Shown: in pieces, positions 19,701 to 27,308 of the stretch | Numbering within the stretch: the stretch's first letter is position 1 | Layout of the letters: each line of letters starts with the position of its first letter | NCBI RefSeq assembly: GCF_050589605.1 | Contig: NZ_JBNGOO010000010.1 | Reading direction: 5' to 3' (one strand) | Length of the DNA: 64,000 bases | Source: Granulosicoccus sp947495035 | Lineage (GTDB): Bacteria > Pseudomonadota > Gammaproteobacteria > Granulosicoccales > Granulosicoccaceae | Program-made: the position numbers and the translations under genes | Notes under the pieces: generated by a model | Databases searched by the model: none | What the model was told of the DNA's origin: nothing | Seen by the model: the letters and a program-made list of their open reading frames with translations, nothing else

Positions 19701-20191
19701 GCATAACAACACAGCTGCAGCACCATGCCCGGCCTGACACGGCGAGCCAGCTTGGTGTCCCAGACCTCATAATGAAAGTCTCCCAGCTCGCTGCAGCCCT
19801 CCACCTTGACGAGAAAATCGGCATAACCGCGAAAGGCGCCTCGTTCAAGCATGGCCTGGGCAACAACGTCCACTCCCTCGATCAGCAATTCACGAGTCAA
19901 TGCCAGGGCCGCCTCGCGGGCCTCTTCCGCTGTGGCAGGCTTCCGAGCCTGCACGCGCTCCATCACATTGACCACGGTCAGACCGCTATCGGCAAACTCC
20001 CGCTCGAGCGCCTCTTCATGCGCCAGACCACGCTGCGCCAGCAGGTCAAGCATGTCATCGGCTTCATCACTGGCAGGTGCCTGCTCGGGACATTCAGCCG
20101 CATAGCGTGCCATCCAGGAGGCATAGGGACTACTGAGCCAGCGAGAAAGGTCGGTTGGAGCGTAAACCAGAGCGCTGCCTGAATAGTGCAT
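16763..20191 (-). CDS. TM0106-family RecB-like nuclease / Upf1-like helicase
   Basis: This very large protein (1142 residues) joins three modules. The N-terminal part carries a PD-(D/E)XK RecB-type nuclease (GYADFLVKV, then YEVWDTKLA and a Q-rich helix LQLCCYADML). The middle, about 325-520, resembles an RNase H/DEDD exonuclease fold (DVFFDIEGFP, later SYNRDDCEST). The C-terminal part is a superfamily 1 Upf1/Dna2-like helicase with Walker A GPPGAGKSYTG (Lys774), Walker B VLVIDEAGQV, GDQRQLGQPTQG and motif VI region RNRLNVAVSRAE. It probably processes nucleic acids, but the biological role of the family is unsettled; repair and anti-invader roles are both possible. It stands 95 bases after the carbamoylase gene on the same strand. 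Confidence 0.88.
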   Translation of the reverse strand: MHYSGSALVYAPTDLSRWLSSPYASWMARYAAECPEQAPASDEADDMLDLLAQRGLAHEEALEREFADSGLTVVNVMERVQARKPATAEEAREAALALTRELLIEGVDVVAQAMLERGAFRGYADFLVKVEGCSELGDFHYEVWDTKLARRVRPGMVLQLCCYADMLDAIQGHRAEHLVVALGNGVKERIPLIDCFDYYKAVKRTFQAEQDAWRVDAEPDPARYNDHGNWSTYAADKLEQCDHLSRVARISRRQIERLESVGIRTMSALADSAERYVPGIEASSMAWLVQQAGLQRDSRDSEVPEYRLLESLPDSSTGLNALPAASPLDVFFDIEGFPLEGDGLEYLWGCACQDDSGGVEFRDWWAHDTRAERLAFEGFIDWVHQRWLEDPCMHIYHYAPYEITACKRLMGTHGTRESELDDLLRNEVFVDLYDIVTHGLQVGEPRYSIKNVERLYRPGRATDVASGGDSVVVYDLWRDAFSRGEESADWRESDVLAGIRSYNRDDCESTLELCQWLRRHQQTPVETQVSEPPIEPELSDVVQARVELRDRLLMQASDETMDAASRSVLETLAGVLEFHRREEKNAWWRFFDRMDPANTSLADDLACLADCRRTPREPLKPTPRARNLAYEFSFDPNQESRGISGEVTLKGGELIDDRHPTGKVLLEYSDLESGRIVVQCKHEPVDMVSLVPNEIVRADPIPAAIDAVVGSLESGLAERSALQDFLERRRPRIQNHDGGPIVRSEQTRLDDTVDAVRRLEQSCLVIQGPPGAGKSYTGARVIGALLAQGKRVGISSNSHSAINNLLIGTARYCREAGIAAKFVCTRHTSDELDELDIAVSSNARLASELSDACVIGTTAWGFARDDMADSLDVLVIDEAGQVAVANLVGMSRSARNLVLMGDQRQLGQPTQGSHPAESGLSVLDYRLGDTAAVAPEHGVFLGTTYRMHPAVNALVSRYVYAGQLVNAELTARRTLGLKGDGCVLDQEAGIVYLPVMHEGNAQDSAEEVDVIIMAVKSLVGRPLRCDDGSERILSLADMLFVAPYNAQVTRLQQALGDRARVGSVDRFQGQEAPVVFLSLCSSDAAASPRGPSFLFDRNRLNVAVSRAETLCVVVGHPRLAVTPVGNLADLKRVNFVAALMNS

Positions 20192-20286
20192 GGGTGCCTG
20201 CCGTTCGCGAAAGCGTCATCATACCGGAGTGTACTCGACAGGCATTTTGTGTTCCAACAGGAGCGCCGCTATCTTCCCGGAGCCGA

Positions 20287-21216
20287 TCAACTCGCGGTTT
20301 TCGGCTCGCAAATGGGCTGGTAGTTCTCCGGTTCACGGTGCAGTGCAAAATTGAAAATGTTCCGACGAATCTCGGCGCAGCGATCAAGATCGATTTCGGC
20401 AATGACCAGCTCATCACCAAAGCCCTGTGCCCGGGCGATGATCTCGCCTGTAGGCGCAATGATGCAAGTACCTCCGATGAGATCACAACCCTCCTCGCAT
20501 CCAGCCTTGGCGACACCAATCACCCAGCAGCCGTTCTGATAGGCACCGGCCTGCATGCACAGATGGTTGTGAAAATCCTGCAGGTGATCGTGTTCGGGTG
20601 CCAAAGGATAGTGTACAGGTGTGTTGTAACCCAACATGACCATCTCCGCGCCGCGAAGCGCCAGAACACGGAAGGTCTCCGGCCATCGTCGGTCATTGCA
20701 CAGGCACATGCCCATGACGCCTCCGAATGTCTCGAATACCGGAAAGCCCAGATTACCGTTTTCGAAATAGCGTTTCTCGAGATGCTGAAACGGACGCCAG
20801 GGCTCGTTTTCCGCGTGACCCGGGAGATGTATCTTGCGGTATTTCCCGACAATCTCGCCCTCTGGAGAGACCAGAATGGATGTATTGAAGCGACGCTTGC
20901 GGCCGCTGTCATCAAGAGACAATTCGGCATAGCCCAGATAGAAGCCCATACCCGATTGACGTGCAGCATCGAACAGCGGCTGAGTCAGTGGCCCGGGCAT
21001 GTCAGTTTCGTAAAAGCTGTCCAGTTCCTGTTCGTCTTCAAGGTACCAGCGAGGAAAGAATGTCGTCAGAGCCAACTCAGGATAGACGATGACGCTCGCC
21101 CCTCGGCGGTGCGCCTCGTGCATCAGGTCGATCATGCGCTGCACCACAGACTCGCGCGGCTCAGTGCGACTCACGGGCCCCAACTGCGCCGCTGCCAGCA
21201 AGTACTGTCGTGTCAT
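20287..21216 (-). CDS. N-carbamoyl-D-amino-acid hydrolase (nitrilase superfamily)
   Basis: The 309-residue protein matches the length and segment order of the D-carbamoylase family. The nitrilase triad is visible: Glu47 in YPELALTTFFPR, the lysine in GKYRKIHLPGH (about 127) and the cysteine in MCLCNDRRWPE (about 174). The family hydrolyses N-carbamoyl-D-amino acids to the D-amino acid, CO2 and ammonia. The gene lies 21 bases downstream of diaminopropionate ammonia-lyase and appears to be in the TRAP-led transcription unit. No hydantoinase or racemase is in the window, so the carbamoyl substrate is presumably imported or made elsewhere (inference). Confidence 0.9.
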   Translation of the reverse strand: MTRQYLLAAAQLGPVSRTEPRESVVQRMIDLMHEAHRRGASVIVYPELALTTFFPRWYLEDEQELDSFYETDMPGPLTQPLFDAARQSGMGFYLGYAELSLDDSGRKRRFNTSILVSPEGEIVGKYRKIHLPGHAENEPWRPFQHLEKRYFENGNLGFPVFETFGGVMGMCLCNDRRWPETFRVLALRGAEMVMLGYNTPVHYPLAPEHDHLQDFHNHLCMQAGAYQNGCWVIGVAKAGCEEGCDLIGGTCIIAPTGEIIARAQGFGDELVIAEIDLDRCAEIRRNIFNFALHREPENYQPICEPKTAS

Positions 21217-21237
21217 CGGGGTCTCAATGCCATGTTC

Positions 21238-22488
21238 TCAGCACGTCGCCTGCTGCCGCACTTCGTCACCGGATTTTCCGACGAGCGCTTGATACAGCTC
21301 GGGATCCGTATCACCTTCGGTACCGAACACCAGTACCGATGATTCGCTGCTCAGGTGCAAGGCTTCACGGGTTTCGGCCACCTGGGCGACCAGTGCCAGA
21401 GCCAGCATGCCGGCCACGGCCGATTCGCCGGCCACGGCAGCAGGGTCTCCATCGAGAGGAAAAGCCATCTGTCGCATCATCGGTGCCACCCCGCTATCGG
21501 GAATGGCAACAACGGCATCCGCGTGTTGGCGCAGGATGGTCCAGGCCAGCAAGGACACTTCACCACAGGCCAGGCCCGCCATGACGGTATCCAGATCGCC
21601 AACGACAGCGGTCGGCTCGCCCGCTCGCAGTGTCGCCAGCCAACAGGCGGATTGGTCCGGATCCGCCAGAATGATCTGCGGACGATCCTTGCCATAACGC
21701 CGCGTGAAATAAGCCGCCACGGCCGCTGCCACGCCACCGACACCTGTCTGGATGAACACATGCGTCGGTCTGGATGCCAGCTGCTCATCGGCCTCGGCAG
21801 CCATCAGTTCGTAACCTTGCATGACATCCCTGGGGATATCCACATAACCGGGGTAGGAGGTATCCGAAACGACAAACCAGTCATTATCGCTGGCAGCTTG
21901 CTGAGCCGCACGCACGCTGTCGTCATAATTGCCCTCAGTCCGTATCACCCTGGCGCCATAGCGCTCGATGGCCTGACGTCGAGCCTCGCTCACGGTTGCA
22001 TGAATGAAAATGACACAAGTACAACCGAAGCGCTCGGCTCCCCAGGCCACGGACCGACCATGATTACCATCGGTAGCACAACAGACAGTCATGCGGCTGA
22101 CGATATTCACATGCTCACCGTTCAGAATGGCCTGCATGTCCGGCTCGGCACCGCCTGTCTCTGCGGCGATGCAACGTTGCAGCAGACGTCCGACAGCATA
22201 GGCCCCACCCAGGGCCTTGAAGCTGCCCAGGCCGAAACGCGAGGACTCATCCTTGTAGTGCAGATTGCCAACGCCGAGTAGATTCGCGAGCGCCGGCAAA
22301 CTCAGTAACGGCGTACTTGAATAACCCGGCCAGGATGAGATGGCCGTTCGGGCCTGCGACAGACCCGCATCACTGAGGACCGCATCCTGCTCTGCAGACC
22401 AGCTGGCAGCAGAATCTGCCAGCCGGTTTCGCAGAAGCTCGAATGACTCGCCTTGCGGCACCTGAAAAGCGTTCGATGATGTCGTCAT
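21238..22488 (-). CDS. Diaminopropionate ammonia-lyase
   Basis: This PLP enzyme of fold type II has 416 residues from MTTSSNAF. The Schiff-base lysine is Lys91 in FGLGSFKALGGAYA. A long catalytic core follows with CATDGNHGRSVAWGAE, the phosphate-binding loop QTGVGGVAAAV and a C-terminal LVFGTEGDTDPE. The family degrades 2,3-diaminopropionate (both stereoisomers in characterised members) to pyruvate and two ammonia. The frame runs upstream to 22566, but the internal ATG fits family length. It lies 102 bases after the TRAP binding-protein gene and 21 bases before the N-carbamoyl hydrolase, which suggests one catabolic unit. Confidence 0.9.
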   Translation of the reverse strand: MTTSSNAFQVPQGESFELLRNRLADSAASWSAEQDAVLSDAGLSQARTAISSWPGYSSTPLLSLPALANLLGVGNLHYKDESSRFGLGSFKALGGAYAVGRLLQRCIAAETGGAEPDMQAILNGEHVNIVSRMTVCCATDGNHGRSVAWGAERFGCTCVIFIHATVSEARRQAIERYGARVIRTEGNYDDSVRAAQQAASDNDWFVVSDTSYPGYVDIPRDVMQGYELMAAEADEQLASRPTHVFIQTGVGGVAAAVAAYFTRRYGKDRPQIILADPDQSACWLATLRAGEPTAVVGDLDTVMAGLACGEVSLLAWTILRQHADAVVAIPDSGVAPMMRQMAFPLDGDPAAVAGESAVAGMLALALVAQVAETREALHLSSESSVLVFGTEGDTDPELYQALVGKSGDEVRQQATC

Positions 22489-22590
22489 GACAGTCAATAT
22501 ACCGCGTTCTTGCCAGATACCGTATTCACGACCAGCATCCTGGATACGGCAAGACCGGAATACCATGCGCCGAAGCCAACTTGAATGCGT

Positions 22591-23640
22591 TCAGAAGCGG
22601 GCCTTTTCCTCTTCAATCGATGACAACAAGGCTTCCAGCATGTCAGTGCCAGCCTGGCCGTAGCTCTTCGCGATCAACTCCCTTACTGCCGGCTGTGCCT
22701 GCTCGGCGAAGCGGGCCATTTCAGCCGGCGAAACCACATTGACCTTCATTTTCTCCGACAATGCCGGCAAACCCGTTTCCGACGCCTCGATGACGCGAGA
22801 CATCGAGCGGCCTGCTTCGGTCGCCACCTCGGATGCCCAGTTGACGATGGTCTTGTGTTCATCACTCAGTCCGTCGTAGAACTCCTGATTCATGAGCCAC
22901 ACATAGGGCGTGATGATGTGATTGGTAACAGACAGGTACTCTTGCACTTCATCGAATTTGGCAAAGGCGATGATGGGTATCGGATTCATCTGACCATCGG
23001 CCACACCCGTTTGCAAGGCGGTATAGACCTCGGCCCAGGGCAAGGGGGTGGGCTTGCCACCCAGCGATGAAATGATGGCTTCGTGCGTTGGCAGCGTCAT
23101 GGTACGAATGCGCAATCCGTCCATGTCATCGACAGAGGTAATGGGCTTGCTGGAATTGGTAATGGCAAAGAAGCCACCCGAGTCGAGCAGTCCCATGACC
23201 TTCATGCCAGTGCTTGATTCCATGTCTGCCACGAACTTCTTTCCAAAACTGGAATCCTTTGTAATGACGCGAGAAGCGACACCGATATTGGGAAAGGCAA
23301 AGGGAATGTCGAACACGCCTACCGGTGGATAACTCTGTGCGACACCGCCAGAAGACGAAATCGTCGACTCGACGATACCGGCACTGACCTGATCGATGAC
23401 CTCATTGTCCTTACCCAGCTGCCCATTGGCAAACAACTGAACTTCAATATCACCATTGGACGCACTCTCCACCAGCGATTTGAAGACGGCTGTCATCGCA
23501 CCCGAGTGACTCTGGAAGGGATCCTCCGGATTCAGGTGAGCGAGGCGCAACGTCACATCAGCGGCCATGACCGGTGTTCCCAGAGCCAACAGCGATGCTG
23601 CCGCCACCAGGCTGACGCCCAGCTTCTTGCAATGATTCAT
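22591..23640 (-). CDS. dctP: TRAP transporter solute-binding protein (DctP family)
   Basis: The start at 23640 has a strong AGGAG ribosome site seven bases away; three upstream in-frame ATGs lack one. The 349-residue product has a signal peptide (VSLVAAASLLALGTPVMAAD) and the DctP fold, with VTLRLAHLNPEDPFQSH, the conserved GLRIRTMTLPTHE segment carrying the carboxylate-binding Arg, and GKPTPLPWAEVYTALQTGV. It captures a carboxylate-containing solute in the periplasm for the QM membrane subunits. Because diaminopropionate ammonia-lyase and a carbamoylase follow, the ligand may be an amino or carbamoyl-amino acid (inference). Confidence 0.93.
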   Translation of the reverse strand: MNHCKKLGVSLVAAASLLALGTPVMAADVTLRLAHLNPEDPFQSHSGAMTAVFKSLVESASNGDIEVQLFANGQLGKDNEVIDQVSAGIVESTISSSGGVAQSYPPVGVFDIPFAFPNIGVASRVITKDSSFGKKFVADMESSTGMKVMGLLDSGGFFAITNSSKPITSVDDMDGLRIRTMTLPTHEAIISSLGGKPTPLPWAEVYTALQTGVADGQMNPIPIIAFAKFDEVQEYLSVTNHIITPYVWLMNQEFYDGLSDEHKTIVNWASEVATEAGRSMSRVIEASETGLPALSEKMKVNVVSPAEMARFAEQAQPAVRELIAKSYGQAGTDMLEALLSSIEEEKARF

Positions 23641-23695
23641 GCCAAAACTCCTGTTCATTTCTGCTTTCATTTGAATTTCCACAACAATCCGGATA

Positions 23696-24973
23696 CTACA
23701 ACCCGAGCAATCTCGGGATGAACAACGTCAGATCAGCCCAATAGGCCACCAGAATGAGAATGCACACTTCCGCCAGAATGAATGGCATGAGTGCCGCGGA
23801 TATCTTCTCCACCTTTTCGCCGGTCACCGAGGCCAGCACGAACAGACACGCTCCGACAGGCGGCGTCATCAGCGAAATATTCAGAGCCAGAATGATCATG
23901 ATGCCCGCATGTACCGGGTCCATTCCCAGCTTCAATGTCAACGGAGCCAGCACAGGAGCCAGAATGATCAGAGTTGCATTGATATCCATGACCAGGCCGA
24001 TCACGAGAAGCAGCAGCAGAATGAGACCGATGATGACATCCGGGTTCGAAGAGACGGACAGCAGACTCTCGGCCACGGCTTGTGGAACCTGATTGAAGGC
24101 CATCCACCAGCCAAGGATGGTGGCAGAGGCAATGATGAGAAATATCACCCCGGTTATTCGTGTGGTTCGGACACCGATCTCGTACAGATCCCTCCAGCTG
24201 AGCGCGCGATACACCACGCCGCCCACAAGAAGTGAGTAGGCGACTGCGATGGCTGCGGCTTCCGTTGGTGTCGCGAAACCTCCCAGTATGGAGCCAAGAA
24301 TGAACACAGGAAGGATGATGGCCAGAATGCCTTCTCGCAGCGCACGCAACACGATTCTGAAGCTGGGTCGCTCCTGCCCCTTGGGCAAGTCCATACGTCT
24401 GGCCAGCAAGGCAATCACGATCATGCAGATGATGCAGATCAACAATCCCGGCAGAATACCGGCGGCAAACAAGCCGGCAATCGACACGCCCATGATGGAG
24501 CCATAGATGATCGCGAGGGTCGACGGCGGAATGGTAGGACCGATGATGGACCCGGCGGCCGTTACTGCGCAGGCAAACGGCCGACTGTAGCCGCCTTTCA
24601 CCATTGCCGGTACCAGTGTATTGCCGAACGCTGCGGCATCAGCGGTCGCCGAGCCGGTGATTCCGGCGAACAGCACGGACGCCACCATGTTCGAATGCGC
24701 CATGCCGCCACGTAACCAGCCTACCAGCGCGTCCGCCAGACGTACCAGTCCCATGGTGATACCCGAACGATTCATGATTTCACCGGCCAGAATGAAAAAG
24801 GGCATGGCCAGAAACGGAAACAGATCCAATCCGGCGAATACCCGGTCAGGCGCCATCGTCATGAACCTGGGGCCCATTTGCAGAATGCCCCCCATTCCGG
24901 CAACGCCGATCACGACGCCCACCGGTAGCCCGATGACCATCAGGCCGAAAAACAGGATTGCCACCAGAGTCAT
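23696..24973 (-). CDS. dctM: TRAP transporter large permease (DctM family)
   Basis: This 425-residue integral membrane protein has about 11-12 hydrophobic helices and the DctM landmarks AGEIMNRSGIT, GSATADAAAFG and VNDT-region equivalents near the middle. The start MTLVAILFF follows GGAGGAG at ideal spacing. The longer frame to 25045 overlaps the small permease gene and is not used. The DctQ stop is one base upstream, so the subunits are translationally coupled. It forms the sodium-driven transport channel with DctQ. Confidence 0.93.
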   Translation of the reverse strand: MTLVAILFFGLMVIGLPVGVVIGVAGMGGILQMGPRFMTMAPDRVFAGLDLFPFLAMPFFILAGEIMNRSGITMGLVRLADALVGWLRGGMAHSNMVASVLFAGITGSATADAAAFGNTLVPAMVKGGYSRPFACAVTAAGSIIGPTIPPSTLAIIYGSIMGVSIAGLFAAGILPGLLICIICMIVIALLARRMDLPKGQERPSFRIVLRALREGILAIILPVFILGSILGGFATPTEAAAIAVAYSLLVGGVVYRALSWRDLYEIGVRTTRITGVIFLIIASATILGWWMAFNQVPQAVAESLLSVSSNPDVIIGLILLLLLVIGLVMDINATLIILAPVLAPLTLKLGMDPVHAGIMIILALNISLMTPPVGACLFVLASVTGEKVEKISAALMPFILAEVCILILVAYWADLTLFIPRLLGL

Positions 24974-24974
24974 G

Positions 24975-25505
24975 TCAACGCTCCTCCACGAACGAGCCGG
25001 AGGGCGGCCTGTCCGCACCGGTACTGTCTGGTGGTTCGGGAGCACAGAAATCCCGCAAACCCACGAGAACGAGCTGCAGACAGGCTACGGCCGCCGCCAA
25101 TGGCACACCAATGAAGGGATAGCCCTTCGGCATGCCGAAGATCATCGTCACCCGTTTGAATCCGCGTTCGACAAAATCGATGCCATACCACAGTAGTAGA
25201 AAGAAGAATGCAAAGGAGATCAGGTCGAAGGCCAATGCCACCCATCGCCGCATACCGTCCGGAAAATGCTTGAAAACGTACTCCACACCAATATGCTCAC
25301 GATAGACAATACCGCTGGACACTGCCAATAGCGCCATCCAGATCATCAGGTAGCGAGCCAATTCCTCGGTAAAGGTCAGTGGCAACGGAATGGCGTAACG
25401 AACCAGAATGCCCAGCCACACATCCAGAACCAGAACGACCAGAAGAAACACGCAAAAAGCTTCTATCCAGTGATTGATTCGCCGGCTGAGCTTTCCGGCT
25501 TTTAC
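24975..25505 (-). CDS. dctQ: TRAP transporter small permease (DctQ family)
   Basis: The predicted product is 176 residues with four hydrophobic helices (the first is FCVFLLVVLVLDVWLGILV) and the DctQ-type segment EELARYLMIWMALLAVSSG. I chose the GTG at 25505 because AGGAG lies six bases upstream. ATG 25520 and TTG 25535 in the same frame are alternatives without a good ribosome site. It is the first gene of the unit dctQ-dctM-dctP, and a promoter-like pair lies about 50 bases upstream. The C terminus ends one base before the dctM start. Confidence 0.88.
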   Translation of the reverse strand, partial: VKAGKLSRRINHWIEAFCVFLLVVLVLDVWLGILVRYAIPLPLTFTEELARYLMIWMALLAVSSGIVYREHIGVEYVFKHFPDGMRRWVALAFDLISFAFFFLLLWYGIDFVERGFKRVTMIFGMPKGYPFIGVPLAAAVACLQLVLVGLRDFCAPEPPDSTGADRPPSGSFVEER

Positions 25506-25555
25506 ACCAATCTCCTGCATCTGTTGAGTATCCAAGCTTGCGTTAGTCGGCGAAC

Positions 25556-25585
25556 ATTACTGCACAGGGGTTTCAATACTGTCAA
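25556..25585 (-). promoter_or_regulatory. Putative sigma70-type promoter of the TRAP operon
   Basis: On the minus strand a perfect -35 TTGACA (25585-25580) and a -10-like AGTAAT (25561-25556) are separated by 18 bases, about 50 bases upstream of the chosen dctQ start. The -10 matches four of six consensus bases. The position is right for the transcription unit, but no experimental support is available. Confidence 0.45.
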
Positions 25586-25975
25586 TGACGTTTCAAACGG
25601 AAAACGGAGTCGCACCTTCATGGGGCAACAGGCTCTGACACAGGCCATTGACTGACGACAACAGGCCATACGATGACAAACGACATGCATCGAAAAATCG
25701 ACGGGAAAACAGCACTGGACAACTGCTCGACTGCCCCACCAGCAAAGATCCGATTCAGACGTGAATCGACTCACGCCTCTTGTTGGGGCATGCGCAACTA
25801 CCCAACAAGTTTGATGAATCCTCGGCAAAGATCACTTGCCGTCTTCAATTGTCCCTCATCAGGCCGAAATTCCGTGGGCAGATCTCGCAGGTTGCGATTC
25901 CGCGCGCACTGAAGGCTTGCAACGGTCGGCTGCCATTCTGCGCTGGCATATCCCCCGTGAACGGACTGTGTTGGC
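25586..25975. other. Intergenic region without recognised gene
   Basis: Short frames here on both strands have no family resemblance, no good ribosome sites and unusual composition. I see neither RNA structure nor mobile element. The region separates the TRAP promoter from the tandem repeat array. Confidence 0.5.
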
Positions 25976-26154
25976 TGAGCTGAGCTGAGCTGAGCTGAGC
26001 TGAGCTGAGCTGACTGGCTGAGCTGACTGGCTGAGCTGACTGGCTGAGCTGACTGGCTGAGCTGACTGGCTGACCGACCGACCGACCGACCGACCGACCG
26101 ACCGACCGACCGACCGACCGACCGACCGACCGACCGACCGACCGACCGACCGAC
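25976..26154. repeat. Compound short tandem repeat array (5-, 13- and 4-bp units)
   Basis: Seven copies of TGAGC (25976-26010) are followed by four full copies of the 13-mer TGACTGGCTGAGC (26011-26062) and a partial copy (26063-26070). Then comes TGAC and twenty copies of CGAC (26075-26154), which run directly into undetermined bases. The units grade into each other, as in the array at 73-240. Open frames through it (Val-Gly-Arg-Ser repeats on the minus strand) are artefacts of the repeat. Confidence 0.95.
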
Positions 26155-26251
26155 NNNNNNNNNNNNNNNNNNNNNNNNNNNNNNNNNNNNNNNNNNNNNN
26201 NNNNNNNNNNNNNNNNNNNNNNNNNNNNNNNNNNNNNNNNNNNNNNNNNNN
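26155..26251. other. Assembly gap (97 N)
   Basis: The run of 97 undetermined bases begins inside the CGAC array. After it the sequence is unique (GACAACATGATG), so the true length of the array and its far end are unknown. Bases 26252-26423 hold the upstream region of the VOC gene. Confidence 0.99.
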
Positions 26252-26423
26252 GACAACATGATGCCGGTTTGACAGGCAAACAATACTAAAGTCTTGTCGA
26301 CGTCCGGAATGGCGCAGAATTACGCAGCTTTACTTTCTCGTTGGACGGGTTTCTGATATACCCACTAGAGGCCTCGGGCAGACTGCTGATCAACATGCCA
26401 TCCACTGACACAAGAGAGACGAC

Positions 26424-27209
26424 ATGAGCAACCGACAAGGAGACTTCATCTGGTACGAGCTGATGACCAGAGATGCAGACGCCGCACAGGCATTCTATTC
26501 GGAAGTTCTCGGCTGGCAATTCTCTGACAGTGGCATGCCCGGTATGGACTACCGCATCGGCAGCATGGGCGATGTCCCGGTGGTCGGTCTGCTGAATCTG
26601 ACCGATGAGATGCTCGAGAACGGGGCCTATCCCCAATGGACAGGCTATATCAGTGTCGATGACGTCGAAGACTCGGTCAGACGGACCAGCAAATCGGGCG
26701 GGGGCCTGCTGATGGATCCTCAAGACGTGGAAGGGGTAGGACGCTTTGCCTTTGTCACCGACCCGCACGGCGTGCCTTTCTATCTCATGTCAGCCACGGG
26801 AGAGGCCAGTCAGTCGTTTGCCAAGTATCAGCCTGCCGACGGTCATTGTGCCTGGAACGAGTTGCTGAGCCCGGAGCCCGATGCGGCTCTTCAGTTCTAC
26901 TGCGACCTGTTCGGCTGGCAGAAGGCCGACGAGATGGACATGGGTGAGATGGGGATGTACCAGATGCTGCGTCAGGATGACTACCTGATTGGCGCCGTCA
27001 TGAAAAAACCCATGGAGGCGCCGACCCCGCTATGGATCTACTACTTCCGTGTACCTGATATCGATGCGGCCACGAAGCATGTATCAGATCAGGGAGGCCG
27101 ACTACTGCATGGGCCAACCGACATACCCGGCGGCGAGTTCATTGCCCAGGGCCTGGACCCTCAGGGCGCTCTGTTTGCCATCATCGGCAAGCGAATCACG
27201 CCAGCATGA
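26424..27209 (+). CDS. VOC (glyoxalase-like) family protein with two domains
   Basis: The 261-residue protein is made of two tandem vicinal-oxygen-chelate units. The first (about 5-120) starts GDFIWYELMTRDADAAQAFY and ends FVTDPHGVPFYLM; the second (about 135-255) starts CAWNELLSPEPDAALQFY and ends LDPQGALFAI. Each shows the family's strand-helix order with the phrases EVLGWQF and DLFGWQK. Such two-unit proteins are often annotated as glyoxalase or hydrolase-like, but the substrate cannot be told. A purine-rich AGAGAG ribosome site lies ahead of the ATG. It is on its own, about 100 bases before the GGDEF/EAL gene. Confidence 0.88.
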   Translation: MSNRQGDFIWYELMTRDADAAQAFYSEVLGWQFSDSGMPGMDYRIGSMGDVPVVGLLNLTDEMLENGAYPQWTGYISVDDVEDSVRRTSKSGGGLLMDPQDVEGVGRFAFVTDPHGVPFYLMSATGEASQSFAKYQPADGHCAWNELLSPEPDAALQFYCDLFGWQKADEMDMGEMGMYQMLRQDDYLIGAVMKKPMEAPTPLWIYYFRVPDIDAATKHVSDQGGRLLHGPTDIPGGEFIAQGLDPQGALFAIIGKRITPA

Positions 27210-27308
27210 AATCCGGCTTTTCCTGATCTGCAGGAAACCTGCTGACACGCTTTTCTTTCAAGCTTCTGTCCTGACCCGTCGATAGCAGTGGTACAGGGAG
27301 AAGCATCC

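Noticed and set aside
25976..26154. Tandem repeats as a possible CRISPR array
   Set aside because: The units are 4-13 bp, directly adjacent and without unique spacers, and no cas gene is near.
26155..26251. Proteins reading through the gap with Val-Gly-Arg-Ser repeats
   Set aside because: They are generated by a 4-bp repeat and undetermined bases and have no ribosome site or family match.
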